A stretch of DNA of 64,000 nt. It comes from Burkholderiaceae bacterium (GTDB lineage Bacteria; Pseudomonadota; Gammaproteobacteria; Burkholderiales; Burkholderiaceae). Position 1 is the first letter of the stretch; the number at the start of each line of letters is the position of its first letter. The notes below the pieces were generated by a model. That model did not search any database. It saw only the letters and a list, made by a program, of their open reading frames with translations, and was not told the origin of the DNA. Location: assembly GCA_947448415.1 (NCBI GenBank), contig CANFMT010000008.1, positions 1 to 64,000 of the forward strand. The letters run 5' to 3'. Below, one piece after another: positions 18,465 to 27,191 of this stretch. A program made the position numbers and the translations under genes.

Positions 18465-19414
18465 TCTGCTTGAGCCCCTGCTTTTGCAACAAGAGCACGC
18501 CAAAAGGCCAAATCTTTCACTAACTTGGCATCGAGCTCGGAAGGAGTGCTAATGGACGGAACAAAGCCTCCTTCTATCAATTTAGCCTGCAAGCTAGGCT
18601 CTGCCATTACTTTGCGAAGATCAGCAGAAATTTTTTCTCTGATTGCATCAGGCGTTCCTTTTGGCGCCATAAAACCAAACCAGGTATCCACCTCAAACCC
18701 TGGAATAGTTTCAGAAACTGTTGGTACGTTAGGCAAGTTTTTAACTCGCGCCTTGGAGGAAACTGCTACCGCCTGAATACGGCCACTCTTAATGAGTACG
18801 ATACAAGCAGGCAAACCTGTAGATACAAGCTGTATTTGGCCGCCCATTAGATCGGTTAGCGCTGGAGTACCACCTTTGTAAGGAACATGACTTAGCTGTG
18901 TTGCGCCCTGACGCTTCATGAGCTCAGCAGTAAGGTGGCCAGGTGATCCATTTCCAGCTGTGCCATAGTTCAGTTGCTGCTTTGAGTTCAACACCTCTTT
19001 CATGGTGTTCGGCCCATAAGCTGGATTACTTACCAAAACTTGTGGCGTTGTCGCAACCAGTGCAATTCCAGATATGTCCTTAATGGCATCAAAAGGTGGT
19101 TTTTGATACAGCAAGGGATTTGCTAAAACGCCATCACCCCAAAAGAGCAAGGTATAGCCATCAGCAGGCGAAGCAATAACTGCTTGCGCTCCTATATTGC
19201 CTCCTGCCCCAGCGCGATTATCAATCAGTACTGATTGACCCCATAATGCTGAAAGCTTAGTAGCCAGGTCTCGAGCAATAATGTCAAAACTTCCGCCCGG
19301 AGCAAAGGGAACAATAATTTTGACGGGTCTATCAGGATAGTTCGTCTGTGCACTAACGTAGTTACCCCATAGGCCAATTAGGGTAATGAAGGTTGTGATG
19401 ATTAATTTTTTCAT
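18461..19414 (-). CDS. Bug-family periplasmic solute-binding protein
   Basis: A tripartite-tricarboxylate-transporter-type binding protein (TctC/Bug) of 317 residues, starting at the ATG with GGGAG five bases upstream. The signal peptide ends near VSAQT. The family pattern YPDRPVKIIVPFAPGGSFDIIAR follows, then VLIDNRAGAGGNIGAQ and GYTLLF. The ligand is probably a small carboxylate. No TctA/TctB membrane genes are nearby, as is common for the many orphan Bug proteins of Burkholderiales. It heads the operon with the hydrolase, amidohydrolase and tcdA. Confidence 0.88.
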   Translation of the reverse strand: MKKLIITTFITLIGLWGNYVSAQTNYPDRPVKIIVPFAPGGSFDIIARDLATKLSALWGQSVLIDNRAGAGGNIGAQAVIASPADGYTLLFWGDGVLANPLLYQKPPFDAIKDISGIALVATTPQVLVSNPAYGPNTMKEVLNSKQQLNYGTAGNGSPGHLTAELMKRQGATQLSHVPYKGGTPALTDLMGGQIQLVSTGLPACIVLIKSGRIQAVAVSSKARVKNLPNVPTVSETIPGFEVDTWFGFMAPKGTPDAIREKISADLRKVMAEPSLQAKLIEGGFVPSISTPSELDAKLVKDLAFWRALVAKAGAQAE

Positions 19415-19637
19415 ATCTGCTCCCTTTTTATCTTTTGCCATACTGGCACAGATTTCTCATTCTTTTTAACTGGGCTCTTGTTGGCCTTGGTTGTATTATT
19501 AACTTAGAAGCTTTGAGTAATTAGCTTGCTTTTTTTGGCATCAAATAAGTCATAAAGTAAGCAATCCATTAGGATTAATACGCCTTAAATAAATGATTTA
19601 CATAGACTTTACAACCATTCACCTGAATAGCGAATAA

Positions 19638-20273
19638 ATGGACTCTATTGCACAACTTCGCAAAAACTATACCTTTGGCCAACTCTCCGAAACAGAGGTT
19701 CCGCAGCAACCAATGCCACTTTTTCAGCTTTGGTTTGACCAAGCTGTTAAAGCAGAGTGTCCAGAACCCAATTCCATGACTTTGGCAACCGCCGATCAAG
19801 CTGGAAATCCATCGGCTCGTATTGTCTTATTAAAAGGTGCTGACGAGAACGGTTTTACGTTCTTTACTAATTATGAAAGCCAAAAAGGTCGAGAATTAGC
19901 GGCTCGCCCACAGGCCGCCCTGCTCTTTCATTGGCATGAATTAGAGCGACAGGTACGTATTCAGGGAATTGTGGAGCGTGTTAGCGCAGCTGAAAGCGAT
20001 GAATATTTTCACTCACGCCCACCTGCCTCAAGAATTGGCGCCTGGGCCTCTCCACAAAGTGCCACAATACCGAATCGTGAATTCTTAGAGGATGCTGAAA
20101 AGCGCTTTAAGGCTGAATTTGGCGAAAACCCTCCGAGGCCTGAGCATTGGGGTGGGTATCGCTTACGCCCTACTGAGATTGAATTCTGGCAAGGGCGCCC
20201 TTCTAGATTGCATGATCGCATTCACTACAAACTAAACGAAAGCAATTGGCACATTAACCGCCTTGCCCCATAA
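19638..20273 (+). CDS. pdxH: Pyridoxamine 5'-phosphate oxidase
   Basis: An FMN enzyme that makes pyridoxal phosphate in the last step of vitamin B6 synthesis and salvage. 211 residues, the normal length. The FMN/PLP motifs [21 protein letters not shown] and [15 protein letters not shown] are present, along with the C-terminal signature [20 protein letters not shown]. It is convergent with msrA with five bases between them. Confidence 0.97.
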   Translation: MDSIAQLRKNYTFGQLSETEVPQQPMPLFQLWFDQAVKAECPEPNSMTLATADQAGNPSARIVLLKGADENGFTFFTNYESQKGRELAARPQAALLFHWHELERQVRIQGIVERVSAAESDEYFHSRPPASRIGAWASPQSATIPNREFLEDAEKRFKAEFGENPPRPEHWGGYRLRPTEIEFWQGRPSRLHDRIHYKLNESNWHINRLAP

Positions 20274-20278
20274 ATACA

Positions 20279-20851
20279 TTAAGAGTATTGCGGAGCAATG
20301 AGCGATTTAAATTTCGCTCTGAATTTTGCTAGCTTAGGTGCAACCACAGCCATGCAGTAACCCTGATTAGGGTGCTGCTGGAAATAATTCTGGTGGTATT
20401 CCTCAGCCGGATAAATCGTTGGCGCAGGATCAATTTGCGTCACTACTGGATTGGAGTAGATTTTTGACTCCTCCAACTCTCTGACAACTTCTTGTGCAGT
20501 TTTCAATTGCTCGTCACTATGAGTAAAAATTACTGAGCGATATTGGGTACCATGATCATTGCCCTGATAGTTCAATGTAGTAGGGTCATGAATCACAAAG
20601 AAAATCTCCAGCAGATCTCTAAATGAGACTACCTGGGGATCAAATAAAATGTCCACGATCTCAGCATGTCCGCTAACGCCTGTACAAACTGCTTCGTAGC
20701 TCGGATTGGGGCGAGCCCCGCCGGCATACCCCGAGACCACGGACTTTACCCCCGAAATTTGCTGATAAACCGCCTCTAGGCACCAAAAACAGCCCCCACC
20801 CAAGGTGGCACGCTCTAGATGTGAGTCATTTTTATTAAAAGTCTGTTCCAT
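20279..20851 (-). CDS. msrA: Peptide methionine sulfoxide reductase MsrA
   Basis: Reduces the S-form of methionine sulfoxide in proteins. 190 residues. The catalytic GGCFWCLEAVY motif lies near residue 18, with the active cysteine in GCFW. Other family blocks are SGYAGG, YEAVCTGVSGHAE and the C-terminal YHQNYF. A single-gene unit facing pdxH. Confidence 0.97.
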   Translation of the reverse strand: MEQTFNKNDSHLERATLGGGCFWCLEAVYQQISGVKSVVSGYAGGARPNPSYEAVCTGVSGHAEIVDILFDPQVVSFRDLLEIFFVIHDPTTLNYQGNDHGTQYRSVIFTHSDEQLKTAQEVVRELEESKIYSNPVVTQIDPAPTIYPAEEYHQNYFQQHPNQGYCMAVVAPKLAKFRAKFKSLIAPQYS

Positions 20852-20900
20852 GGCTTTATCCTAATGCCTTATTTAAATGCTTGCCAACTATTAATACACC

Positions 20901-22298
20901 ATGAATCGCTTCACCATCCAACTCGATGAAATAAAGGCAGCTTACGCCGCAGAACCTAACCCCTCACTTGAAGTTCGATTGGAGCGTATTGGCCGAATTG
21001 AAAAGATGCTCAAGGCAAACGAAGAAAAAATCTGCAAAGTACTTGCTGCAGACTTTGGGGTTCGTCACCCTATTGAGTCTCGTATTGCAGAATTTCAGAT
21101 GGTTTACCAAGCCTACAATTACACACGCAAGCATCTAAAAGATTGGATGAAGCCCGTACAAATGGAGACGCCATCTTTTTTAGGGTCTTCTCAAGCATGG
21201 CTTGAAAATCAATCATTGGGTGTTGTTGGCATCATGAGCCCGTGGAACTATCCAGTTCAATTAGCGCTAGTGCCTGCAATTGCAGCACTTTCAGCAGGAA
21301 ATCGGGTTTGGCTTAAACCTTCTGAACGCAGCTCACGTACCTCTGGATTTTTGGCAAGCTTAATTCAGGAATATTTTCATCCAAGTGAATTTTGCGTTAG
21401 CACTGGCGGTACAGAAGTTGCAGAGCAATTCGCAGCAATGCCGTTTGCACATCTATTTTTTACCGGATCGGAATTGATTGGCAAAAAGGTAATGCGAGCA
21501 GCCGCTGAGAACCTGACACCTATTACCCTGGAGTTGGGCGGCAAAACCCCTGCCATCATTGACCCTTCGGCTAAGTTGAAGGATGCAGCAGGAGCAATTA
21601 TCTATGGCAAATTACTAAATGGCGGACAAACTTGTATTGCGCCTGATTACGTTTTAATTGAGCCAGCCAATCTAGAAACATTTATTGGGGAACTACAAGC
21701 TGCGGCGCAATCTCAATTTAGCAACCCAGAAGAGTTGACTGGCCCAATCGATGACGAGCAGTTACAAAACTGGCAGCACTTAGTTGCTGATGCACTAGAT
21801 CGTGGTGCAAAAGCTATTTCTTTGCTAAACAACCCCGCAGCAGGTGCCAGAAGATTTGAGCCTGTAGCGCTGATTAATGTTCCTCCAGAAGCACGCGTTT
21901 TGCATGAAGAAATTTTTGGCCCTATTCTTCCAATAGTGACGGTGAATACCGTTTCTACAACCATTGACTACATCAACAGTAAAGCCAATCCTTTGGCGCT
22001 CTATTGGTTTGGTAAAGATAAAAAGAATATGCAGCGTGTTTTAGAAGAAACGCGTTCTGGTGGCGTGACTATCAATGACGTGTTGTTGCATGCAGCAGTT
22101 GAGTCACTTCCTTTTGGTGGTATTGGCGCTAGCGGCATGGGCTCGTACCACGGCAAAGCCGGCTTTGATACTTTTAGCCATCAAAAGCCCATTTTGGAAG
22201 TGCGTGGCCTATTGGGCACCAACCTACTTAAGGGCACTAAACCGGCTCGACCTCCTTACAGCAAAAGCACAGAACGATTGATTAAGCGTCTTAAATAA
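20901..22298 (+). CDS. Aldehyde dehydrogenase (coniferyl-aldehyde type)
   Basis: An NAD(P)-dependent aldehyde dehydrogenase of 465 residues, short like the coniferyl-aldehyde and fatty-aldehyde group. The catalytic glutamate is in TLELGGKTP and the catalytic cysteine in NGGQTCIAPDYV (near residue 240). SPWNYPVQLALVPAIAA and the C-terminal LPFGGIGASGMGSYHGK motif are also typical. The natural aldehyde is not identifiable from sequence. It ends four bases from the convergent leuE. Confidence 0.88.
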   Translation: MNRFTIQLDEIKAAYAAEPNPSLEVRLERIGRIEKMLKANEEKICKVLAADFGVRHPIESRIAEFQMVYQAYNYTRKHLKDWMKPVQMETPSFLGSSQAWLENQSLGVVGIMSPWNYPVQLALVPAIAALSAGNRVWLKPSERSSRTSGFLASLIQEYFHPSEFCVSTGGTEVAEQFAAMPFAHLFFTGSELIGKKVMRAAAENLTPITLELGGKTPAIIDPSAKLKDAAGAIIYGKLLNGGQTCIAPDYVLIEPANLETFIGELQAAAQSQFSNPEELTGPIDDEQLQNWQHLVADALDRGAKAISLLNNPAAGARRFEPVALINVPPEARVLHEEIFGPILPIVTVNTVSTTIDYINSKANPLALYWFGKDKKNMQRVLEETRSGGVTINDVLLHAAVESLPFGGIGASGMGSYHGKAGFDTFSHQKPILEVRGLLGTNLLKGTKPARPPYSKSTERLIKRLK

Positions 22299-22302
22299 AA
22301 AA

Positions 22303-22980
22303 CTAAGCAATAACTAAGCGTAGTGCAAAAGCAATAAACAGCAGTCCAGCCATCATCCAAAGTACAGCAGCAGAGCGAGAGTGACTTTCAAAGTACTTAG
22401 AGAAAAATTGACCAGCGCAAATCAGGCCGCCCAAATAGGTCATACTCATGATTTGCAAGACGATTGCTAGGTATATGAATGTATATGCTGGATTGGCGGT
22501 ATCTGGACGAATAAATTGCGAGAAGAAGGCGATAAAGAAAAAGATTGCCTTGGGATTAGTTAGCGATAGGGATAGCGCAGCCAACATTGGGTGCAACTGC
22601 ATTAAGCGCACTTGAATTTCATAAGTCTTTGCTTGCGCACCCAAGGACCAGCGCTGCATACCACTGCGCAACAAACCAAAACCCATCCAAGCCAAATAAA
22701 GAGCGCCCGCTCCGCGCACTAGACTGAAGATCACTGGAGAGGACATCAAGAGTGATGCAGCGCCCAAAGCAACCGCGATCATTAATATGGAGTCACCTAC
22801 AAAAATTCCGAATGCACCCCAAGCACCAGAGCGCCAACCCTTTTGCGTAGCAATTGTCAGAACATAAAGAGAGTTAGGTCCCGGCAATAAGATGATCAGT
22901 ACAGTACCTAGCAAGTAGCCTGAGAAATCCACTACACCTGCATTTGCGGGCGATAAGAGCGCGAAAGTGTTCCATTCCAT
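22303..22980 (-). CDS. leuE: LysE-family amino-acid exporter, LeuE-like
   Basis: A 225-residue inner-membrane protein with about six helices of the LysE/RhtB family. The signature GTVLIILLPGPNSLYVLTIATQKG lies near residue 26 and SLTNPKAIFFFIAFFSQF near 135. It is closest to leucine exporters, but substrate range cannot be read from sequence. Confidence 0.82.
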   Translation of the reverse strand: MEWNTFALLSPANAGVVDFSGYLLGTVLIILLPGPNSLYVLTIATQKGWRSGAWGAFGIFVGDSILMIAVALGAASLLMSSPVIFSLVRGAGALYLAWMGFGLLRSGMQRWSLGAQAKTYEIQVRLMQLHPMLAALSLSLTNPKAIFFFIAFFSQFIRPDTANPAYTFIYLAIVLQIMSMTYLGGLICAGQFFSKYFESHSRSAAVLWMMAGLLFIAFALRLVIA

Positions 22981-23010
22981 ATCTACATCATAATTAATTC
23001 GGGAAAACCC

Positions 23011-23039
23011 TTGTAATCATGGTCTCAAACTGTCATAAT
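23011..23039 (+). promoter_or_regulatory. Sigma-70 promoter of the DEAD-box helicase gene
   Basis: TTGTAA (-35) and CATAAT (-10) are separated by exactly 17 bases. Transcription would begin near 23046, which gives a leader of roughly 175-190 bases. Confidence 0.6.
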
Positions 23040-23145
23040 GGGAGGCTTTTTTAAGCAATTTGATTCATCGCCCCCCAGCTATATTTCAGCGTACCGTTTA
23101 GAAGTCATAAACACCGAAGTTCATAAAACGCGCTGCCGCCTGTCT

Positions 23146-23224
23146 GATGGTCGATGCCTTTGACCATCGCACCCTATAAAAAACCATGGGTGCAACATAC
23201 GGAGACATCCCTTAAAAGGGATGT
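23146..23224 (+). promoter_or_regulatory. Three-hairpin leader of the helicase mRNA
   Basis: Three stem-loops follow each other closely. GATGGTC/GACCATC (23146-23168) is immediately followed by GCACCC/GGGTGC (23169-23193), and then ACATCCC/GGGATGT (23205-23224) covers the first possible start codon. The layout suggests translational control, possibly by temperature or by the helicase itself. Confidence 0.55.
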
Positions 23225-23232
23225 GTAATAGC

Positions 23233-24765
23233 ATGACTTTTTCTAAAGAAACTAAACACGAGCCTAAAGACGCAAGTCAAAGCTCAAAACACGCTGGAAA
23301 TGAATTCCAGAATTTCGCCCTTGCGGCCTCACTCCTTAAAAACGTTGCTGAACTGGGTTTTACCCAAGCCACCGAAGTGCAAGCTCAGGTTATTCCTGCA
23401 GCCCTAGCTGGCGGTGACTTATTAGTCAGCAGCCAAACTGGTAGCGGTAAAACCGCAGCCTTTTTATTGCCTTTAATCAATCAATTGATCGAAGACAACC
23501 CAAACAGCTCACCTGTACCAGGTCGTGCACAACCTAAAGTGTTGGTGCTCTGCCCTACTCGTGAATTAGCTCAGCAGGTTGCCGCCGATGCAGTGAATTT
23601 GGTTCGTGGCATGAAAGGCATCCGCATCGCAACCGTGATGGGTGGCATGCCTTATGGCAAGCAAATCCAAGCATTAAAAGGTGCATTGTTAGTTGTTGCA
23701 ACCCCAGGTCGCTTACTCGACTTGTGTGACAGCAAAGCAATCCGCTTAGACGATGTTAAACAACTCGTTATCGACGAAGCTGATCGCATGCTCGACATGG
23801 GATTTGCTGATGATCTCGAGGCAATTGATAAACGTTGCGCCGGTCGTAACCAAACTTTGATGTTCTCTGCAACTTTCGCGCCTAAGATTATGTCTTTAGC
23901 AAATGAGTTGACAACAGATGCTAAGCGTATTGAGCTTGCTCACGCAGGTGAAAAGCACGCCAACATTGAACAGAAGTTGCACTGGGCTGACAGCATGTCA
24001 CACAAGCATAAATTGCTTGAGCATATTTTGGCTGATGCCGATTTAGATCAAGCGGTTGTGTTTGCAAGTACTCAAGTTGAGAGCGAAAAAATTGCTGATA
24101 CATTACGTGCTAATGGCTACGAAGCAACTGCACTCCATGGTGCAATGCCTCAAGCTGTTCGTATGCGCCGTCTCGAATCGTTACGTAAAGGTCACACTAA
24201 GATTTTGGTTGCCACTGACGTAGCAGCTCGCGGTATCGATGTGCCACGCATCAGTCACGTGATTAACTTTGGCTTGCCAATGAAACCTGAAGACTATACG
24301 CACCGCATTGGTCGTACTGGTCGCGCAGGTCGCAATGGTGTTGCAATCACTTTGGTTGAACATCGTGATCGTGCCAAGATCCGCAATATCGAGCGCTTTA
24401 CTCAGCAAGATATCGTTGCCTCTGTTATCGCTGGTCTTGAGCCACAAGCAAAGCCTAGTTTTGGCGGTGGCGGTGGTCGTCCTGGTGGCGGTCGCTCTGG
24501 CGGTGGCTTCGGTGGCGGTAATCGCTCAGGTGGTGGTGGCGGTCGTTACGGTTCAGGCGCTCGTTCAGAGTCTCGCTTTGGTGGTGGTAACGCTGCTGGT
24601 GGAAGCCGTTCAGGTGATTCACGTCCAGCACGCTCAGCTGATTCACGTCCTGCGCGTTCTGCCGATTCACGTCCAGCACGCTCTGGTGATTCACGTCCTG
24701 CAGGCGGACCACGTTTTGCAAAGCCAAAGGCTGGCGGTCAACGTCGTAACTTTAGCGGTAGCTAA
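23233..24765 (+). CDS. DEAD-box ATP-dependent RNA helicase (RhlE-like)
   Basis: An RNA-unwinding ATPase. About 510 residues with Q motif, Walker A (SQTGSGKT), PTRELAQ, DEAD box (VIDEADRMLDMGF), SAT, ARGIDVP and HRIGRTGRAG in order. The C-terminal tail from about residue 405 is Gly/Arg-rich and then carries DSRPARS(A/G) repeats, a likely disordered RNA-binding tail. The start may be the ATG at 23221, which lies inside a hairpin, or the one at 23233; I prefer the latter. The long structured leader suggests cold-shock-type or self regulation. ubiC follows three bases after the stop. Confidence 0.94.
   Translation: MTFSKETKHEPKDASQSSKHAGNEFQNFALAASLLKNVAELGFTQATEVQAQVIPAALAGGDLLVSSQTGSGKTAAFLLPLINQLIEDNPNSSPVPGRAQPKVLVLCPTRELAQQVAADAVNLVRGMKGIRIATVMGGMPYGKQIQALKGALLVVATPGRLLDLCDSKAIRLDDVKQLVIDEADRMLDMGFADDLEAIDKRCAGRNQTLMFSATFAPKIMSLANELTTDAKRIELAHAGEKHANIEQKLHWADSMSHKHKLLEHILADADLDQAVVFASTQVESEKIADTLRANGYEATALHGAMPQAVRMRRLESLRKGHTKILVATDVAARGIDVPRISHVINFGLPMKPEDYTHRIGRTGRAGRNGVAITLVEHRDRAKIRNIERFTQQDIVASVIAGLEPQAKPSFGGGGGRPGGGRSGGGFGGGNRSGGGGGRYGSGARSESRFGGGNAAGGSRSGDSRPARSADSRPARSADSRPARSGDSRPAGGPRFAKPKAGGQRRNFSGS
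24616..24705 (+). repeat. 24-bp tandem repeats in the helicase tail
   Basis: Three full 24-base units (starting at 24616, 24640 and 24664) and one partial unit encode DSRPARSA/G. Units vary at third codon positions, so the repeat is kept at protein level. Confidence 0.85.
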
Positions 24766-24767
24766 AA

Positions 24768-25343
24768 ATGATTCACCGAAATCGTCTCCGTTCTGCATGG
24801 AATCGAGTCGGTTCCGGTGAAATCCATCGGGCGCCACGCAAATTGCAGCCTTGGCTAAGCGATACCGGGTCACTTACCCAAAAAATTGAGAAAGCGATTG
24901 GACAAAAGCTGGAAGTTCAAGTTTTGCGCGATTGCCCTCAATCACTTAATAGCGACGAAAGTCGCTATTTTCATTTCAAGATCAGACGCTGCAGGGTACG
25001 CGAAGTGTTGCTCTGCTCCAATGGAACGCCCCTAGTCATGGCGCATAGCGTGATTCCGACGCTCAGTGCTAGCGGTAGTAATCACGCTGTTTTACGCTTG
25101 GGCACAAAGCCCTTAGGCGCAGTCCTATTTAGCAAGAATCGCAAGCACTCCAAAGCAAAACCGCCACGAGATATTGCTCGGCTAGATAAAAGGAGCCAAT
25201 TATGGAAAAGATGTTCTAAGCACCTCTCTGGCTTGAGCTCACCTTTATGGGCACGTCGTACCCTCTATCGCTTAAAAGGTCATCCAATCTTGGTAAATGA
25301 AGTTTTCTTACCTGCCTTGCAAAGCACTTCTAATATTAGATAG
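24768..25343 (+). CDS. ubiC: Chorismate--pyruvate lyase UbiC
   Basis: Converts chorismate to 4-hydroxybenzoate and pyruvate, the first step of ubiquinone ring synthesis. 191 residues. The family core REVLLCSNGTPLVMAHSVIP lies near residue 78, with LGTKPLGAVLF after it and the C-terminal WARRTLYRLKGHPILVNEVFLP, where the last Glu is the expected active-site acid. It begins three bases after the helicase stop and overlaps the convergent hemD by eight bases. Confidence 0.86.
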   Translation: MIHRNRLRSAWNRVGSGEIHRAPRKLQPWLSDTGSLTQKIEKAIGQKLEVQVLRDCPQSLNSDESRYFHFKIRRCRVREVLLCSNGTPLVMAHSVIPTLSASGSNHAVLRLGTKPLGAVLFSKNRKHSKAKPPRDIARLDKRSQLWKRCSKHLSGLSSPLWARRTLYRLKGHPILVNEVFLPALQSTSNIR

Positions 25344-26160
25344 TCAGCCAAGCTAAGCTTGCCCTCACTAAAGCCTCATCTCCAGACTCCGTAGTAAATA
25401 CCTCACCAAATCCAATCTCTTCTGCAGCATCCGCTATATTGTGATGCGGACAAAGTGCACTTGCATTCTGCAAACTTTGTGCAAATTGATCTTTAGCTAC
25501 TTTGCCAAGATAGCGAACAGCCTCTGAAGAAGTCAGCACCCAAAGGGATTTAGAAAAATCCATCTCATGTATCAATTGCCATGCTGGACTATCAATATCT
25601 AAAGGAACGCGCGTATAGGTGGAAATAGCCTCAACTTTTGCGCCGGCCTTTGCTAAAGTATCTGCCAACCAATCGCGCCCACCATCACCCTTAAAAATAA
25701 TTACTTTCTTACCAGCACAATCCCAGCGCTGCGAATTTAATTCTTGCCATAAACCTTCTGAATCCCAATGCTCATTATCAGATGGCTTAAAAATAGTAGT
25801 TGGTGTCGACTCTTCTCCAATACCGTGATTTTTTAAGGCCAATAAACTACTACCTCCCATCACGCCGATTGGAATAATCTTTTTAGAAAAGTCTTGCCAA
25901 TCTCTCTCTAGTAAACGCATCACGCTTTCGATAGCATTTGGACTTACAAAAATTGCCAGATCAGCATCTTTTAAAGCATTAGAAATATGATCTGCTAACT
26001 GATCGTCATTTTTTGGAACAATGGTTAGCAAAGGTAAAGACAAAATCTCTGGAAGACTGCGTTTTGCTACATCACTCATTTCAATTGCTTGTGTGAGTAC
26101 CTCGATTAACTGGCGAGCTTGACCGCTCGGCCTAGTTACGATAATGGTTTTAGTGCTCAT
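25336..26160 (-). CDS. hemD: Uroporphyrinogen-III synthase
   Basis: Closes the linear hydroxymethylbilane into uroporphyrinogen III for heme and siroheme. 274 residues. The family is weakly conserved; TRPSGQARQL at the start, FVSPNAIESVM and SSEAVRYL support the call, and so does its position directly after hemC with 22 bases between them. Confidence 0.9.
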   Translation of the reverse strand: MSTKTIIVTRPSGQARQLIEVLTQAIEMSDVAKRSLPEILSLPLLTIVPKNDDQLADHISNALKDADLAIFVSPNAIESVMRLLERDWQDFSKKIIPIGVMGGSSLLALKNHGIGEESTPTTIFKPSDNEHWDSEGLWQELNSQRWDCAGKKVIIFKGDGGRDWLADTLAKAGAKVEAISTYTRVPLDIDSPAWQLIHEMDFSKSLWVLTSSEAVRYLGKVAKDQFAQSLQNASALCPHHNIADAAEEIGFGEVFTTESGDEALVRASLAWLTI

Positions 26161-26182
26161 TGCTTTGCTGTAAATGTAGATT

Positions 26183-27148
26183 TTATTTAGGCAACTGTGG
26201 AATTAAGTCTGCTGCGCCTTGTGACAATAAATCTTTAGCAACTGCAAGCCCTAGAGCCTCAGCGTCTTCAATTGTGCTAACTTGAGCACTGCCATTTGCA
26301 AGGCAAATATTTTTGCCATCTACACTTGCCACAAAGGAACGAATACGCATTTGATTGTTGTCCCACACAGCGTAGGCTGCCAAAGGCACCTCACATGAAC
26401 CACCTAACTGACGCGACACCATGCGCTCAGCAGAAACGGCTAACAAAGTTGGTAAATCATTTAATGGCGCTAACCACAAGGCAATATTAGGATGCTTGCT
26501 TAATGTCTCAATTCCTAATGCACCCTGACCTGCGGCTGGAGTATAGGGATCGTAAGGCAAGAATGCGCGTATACGCGATTCCAGTCCTAGGCGCTTTAAA
26601 CCAGCAGCAGCCAAAATGATGGCCTGATATTCGCCGCGATCTAACTTACCCATTCTGGTATCCAAATTACCGCGTAATGGCTGAATTTCTAAATGTGGAA
26701 ATTTTGCTCTGAGTACAGATTCACGACGCAAGCTTGATGTTCCGACTACAGCTCCGGCAGGAAGATCTTCAAGACTAGGGTAATCATTGGATACAAATGC
26801 ATCTCTTGCATCCTCCCTACTCATTACGCACGTCAGATCAAAACCCTCTGGCATCACCATTGGCACGTCCTTTAAGGAGTGCACCGCTAAATCAGCCCGA
26901 CCATCCTCCAGTGCCGCCTCTAACTCTTTAACAAAAAGGCCTTTGCCACCCACCTTTGAGAGGGCTCTGTCCAAAATCTGGTCGCCACGGGTAGTCATAC
27001 CCAATATCCGGACATCGCACTCCGGATAGAGCTTTTTTAGGCAATCCCGCACGTGCTCGGCCTGCCACATGGCTAGGCGACTTTCTCTAGAGGCGATAAC
27101 TAGGCTTTTAGGGGTTGATTGAGGGGGTGAATTCAGGGTTTGGGACAT
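26183..27148 (-). CDS. hemC: Porphobilinogen deaminase
   Basis: Polymerises four porphobilinogens into hydroxymethylbilane. From the ATG at 27148 it has 321 residues. [16 protein letters not shown] opens the fold. The dipyrromethane cofactor cysteine is in [12 protein letters not shown], and [28 protein letters not shown] holds the substrate arginines. A start upstream of 27148 would run into the divergent argH, so it is rejected. hemC and hemD form an operon. Confidence 0.96.
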   Translation of the reverse strand: MSQTLNSPPQSTPKSLVIASRESRLAMWQAEHVRDCLKKLYPECDVRILGMTTRGDQILDRALSKVGGKGLFVKELEAALEDGRADLAVHSLKDVPMVMPEGFDLTCVMSREDARDAFVSNDYPSLEDLPAGAVVGTSSLRRESVLRAKFPHLEIQPLRGNLDTRMGKLDRGEYQAIILAAAGLKRLGLESRIRAFLPYDPYTPAAGQGALGIETLSKHPNIALWLAPLNDLPTLLAVSAERMVSRQLGGSCEVPLAAYAVWDNNQMRIRSFVASVDGKNICLANGSAQVSTIEDAEALGLAVAKDLLSQGAADLIPQLPK

Positions 27149-27191
27149 AACATTTAAAATAATCAAGGACCTACACCAATATACTGCGTTT

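Noticed and set aside
24616-24705. CRISPR-like direct repeats
   Set aside because: The repeats are contiguous, in frame, and encode DSRPARSA units; there are no spacers or cas genes.
24308-24820. 170-residue plus-strand reading frame rich in valine and leucine
   Set aside because: It lies within the Gly/Arg-rich part of the helicase gene in another frame; the composition is a frame-shift artefact.
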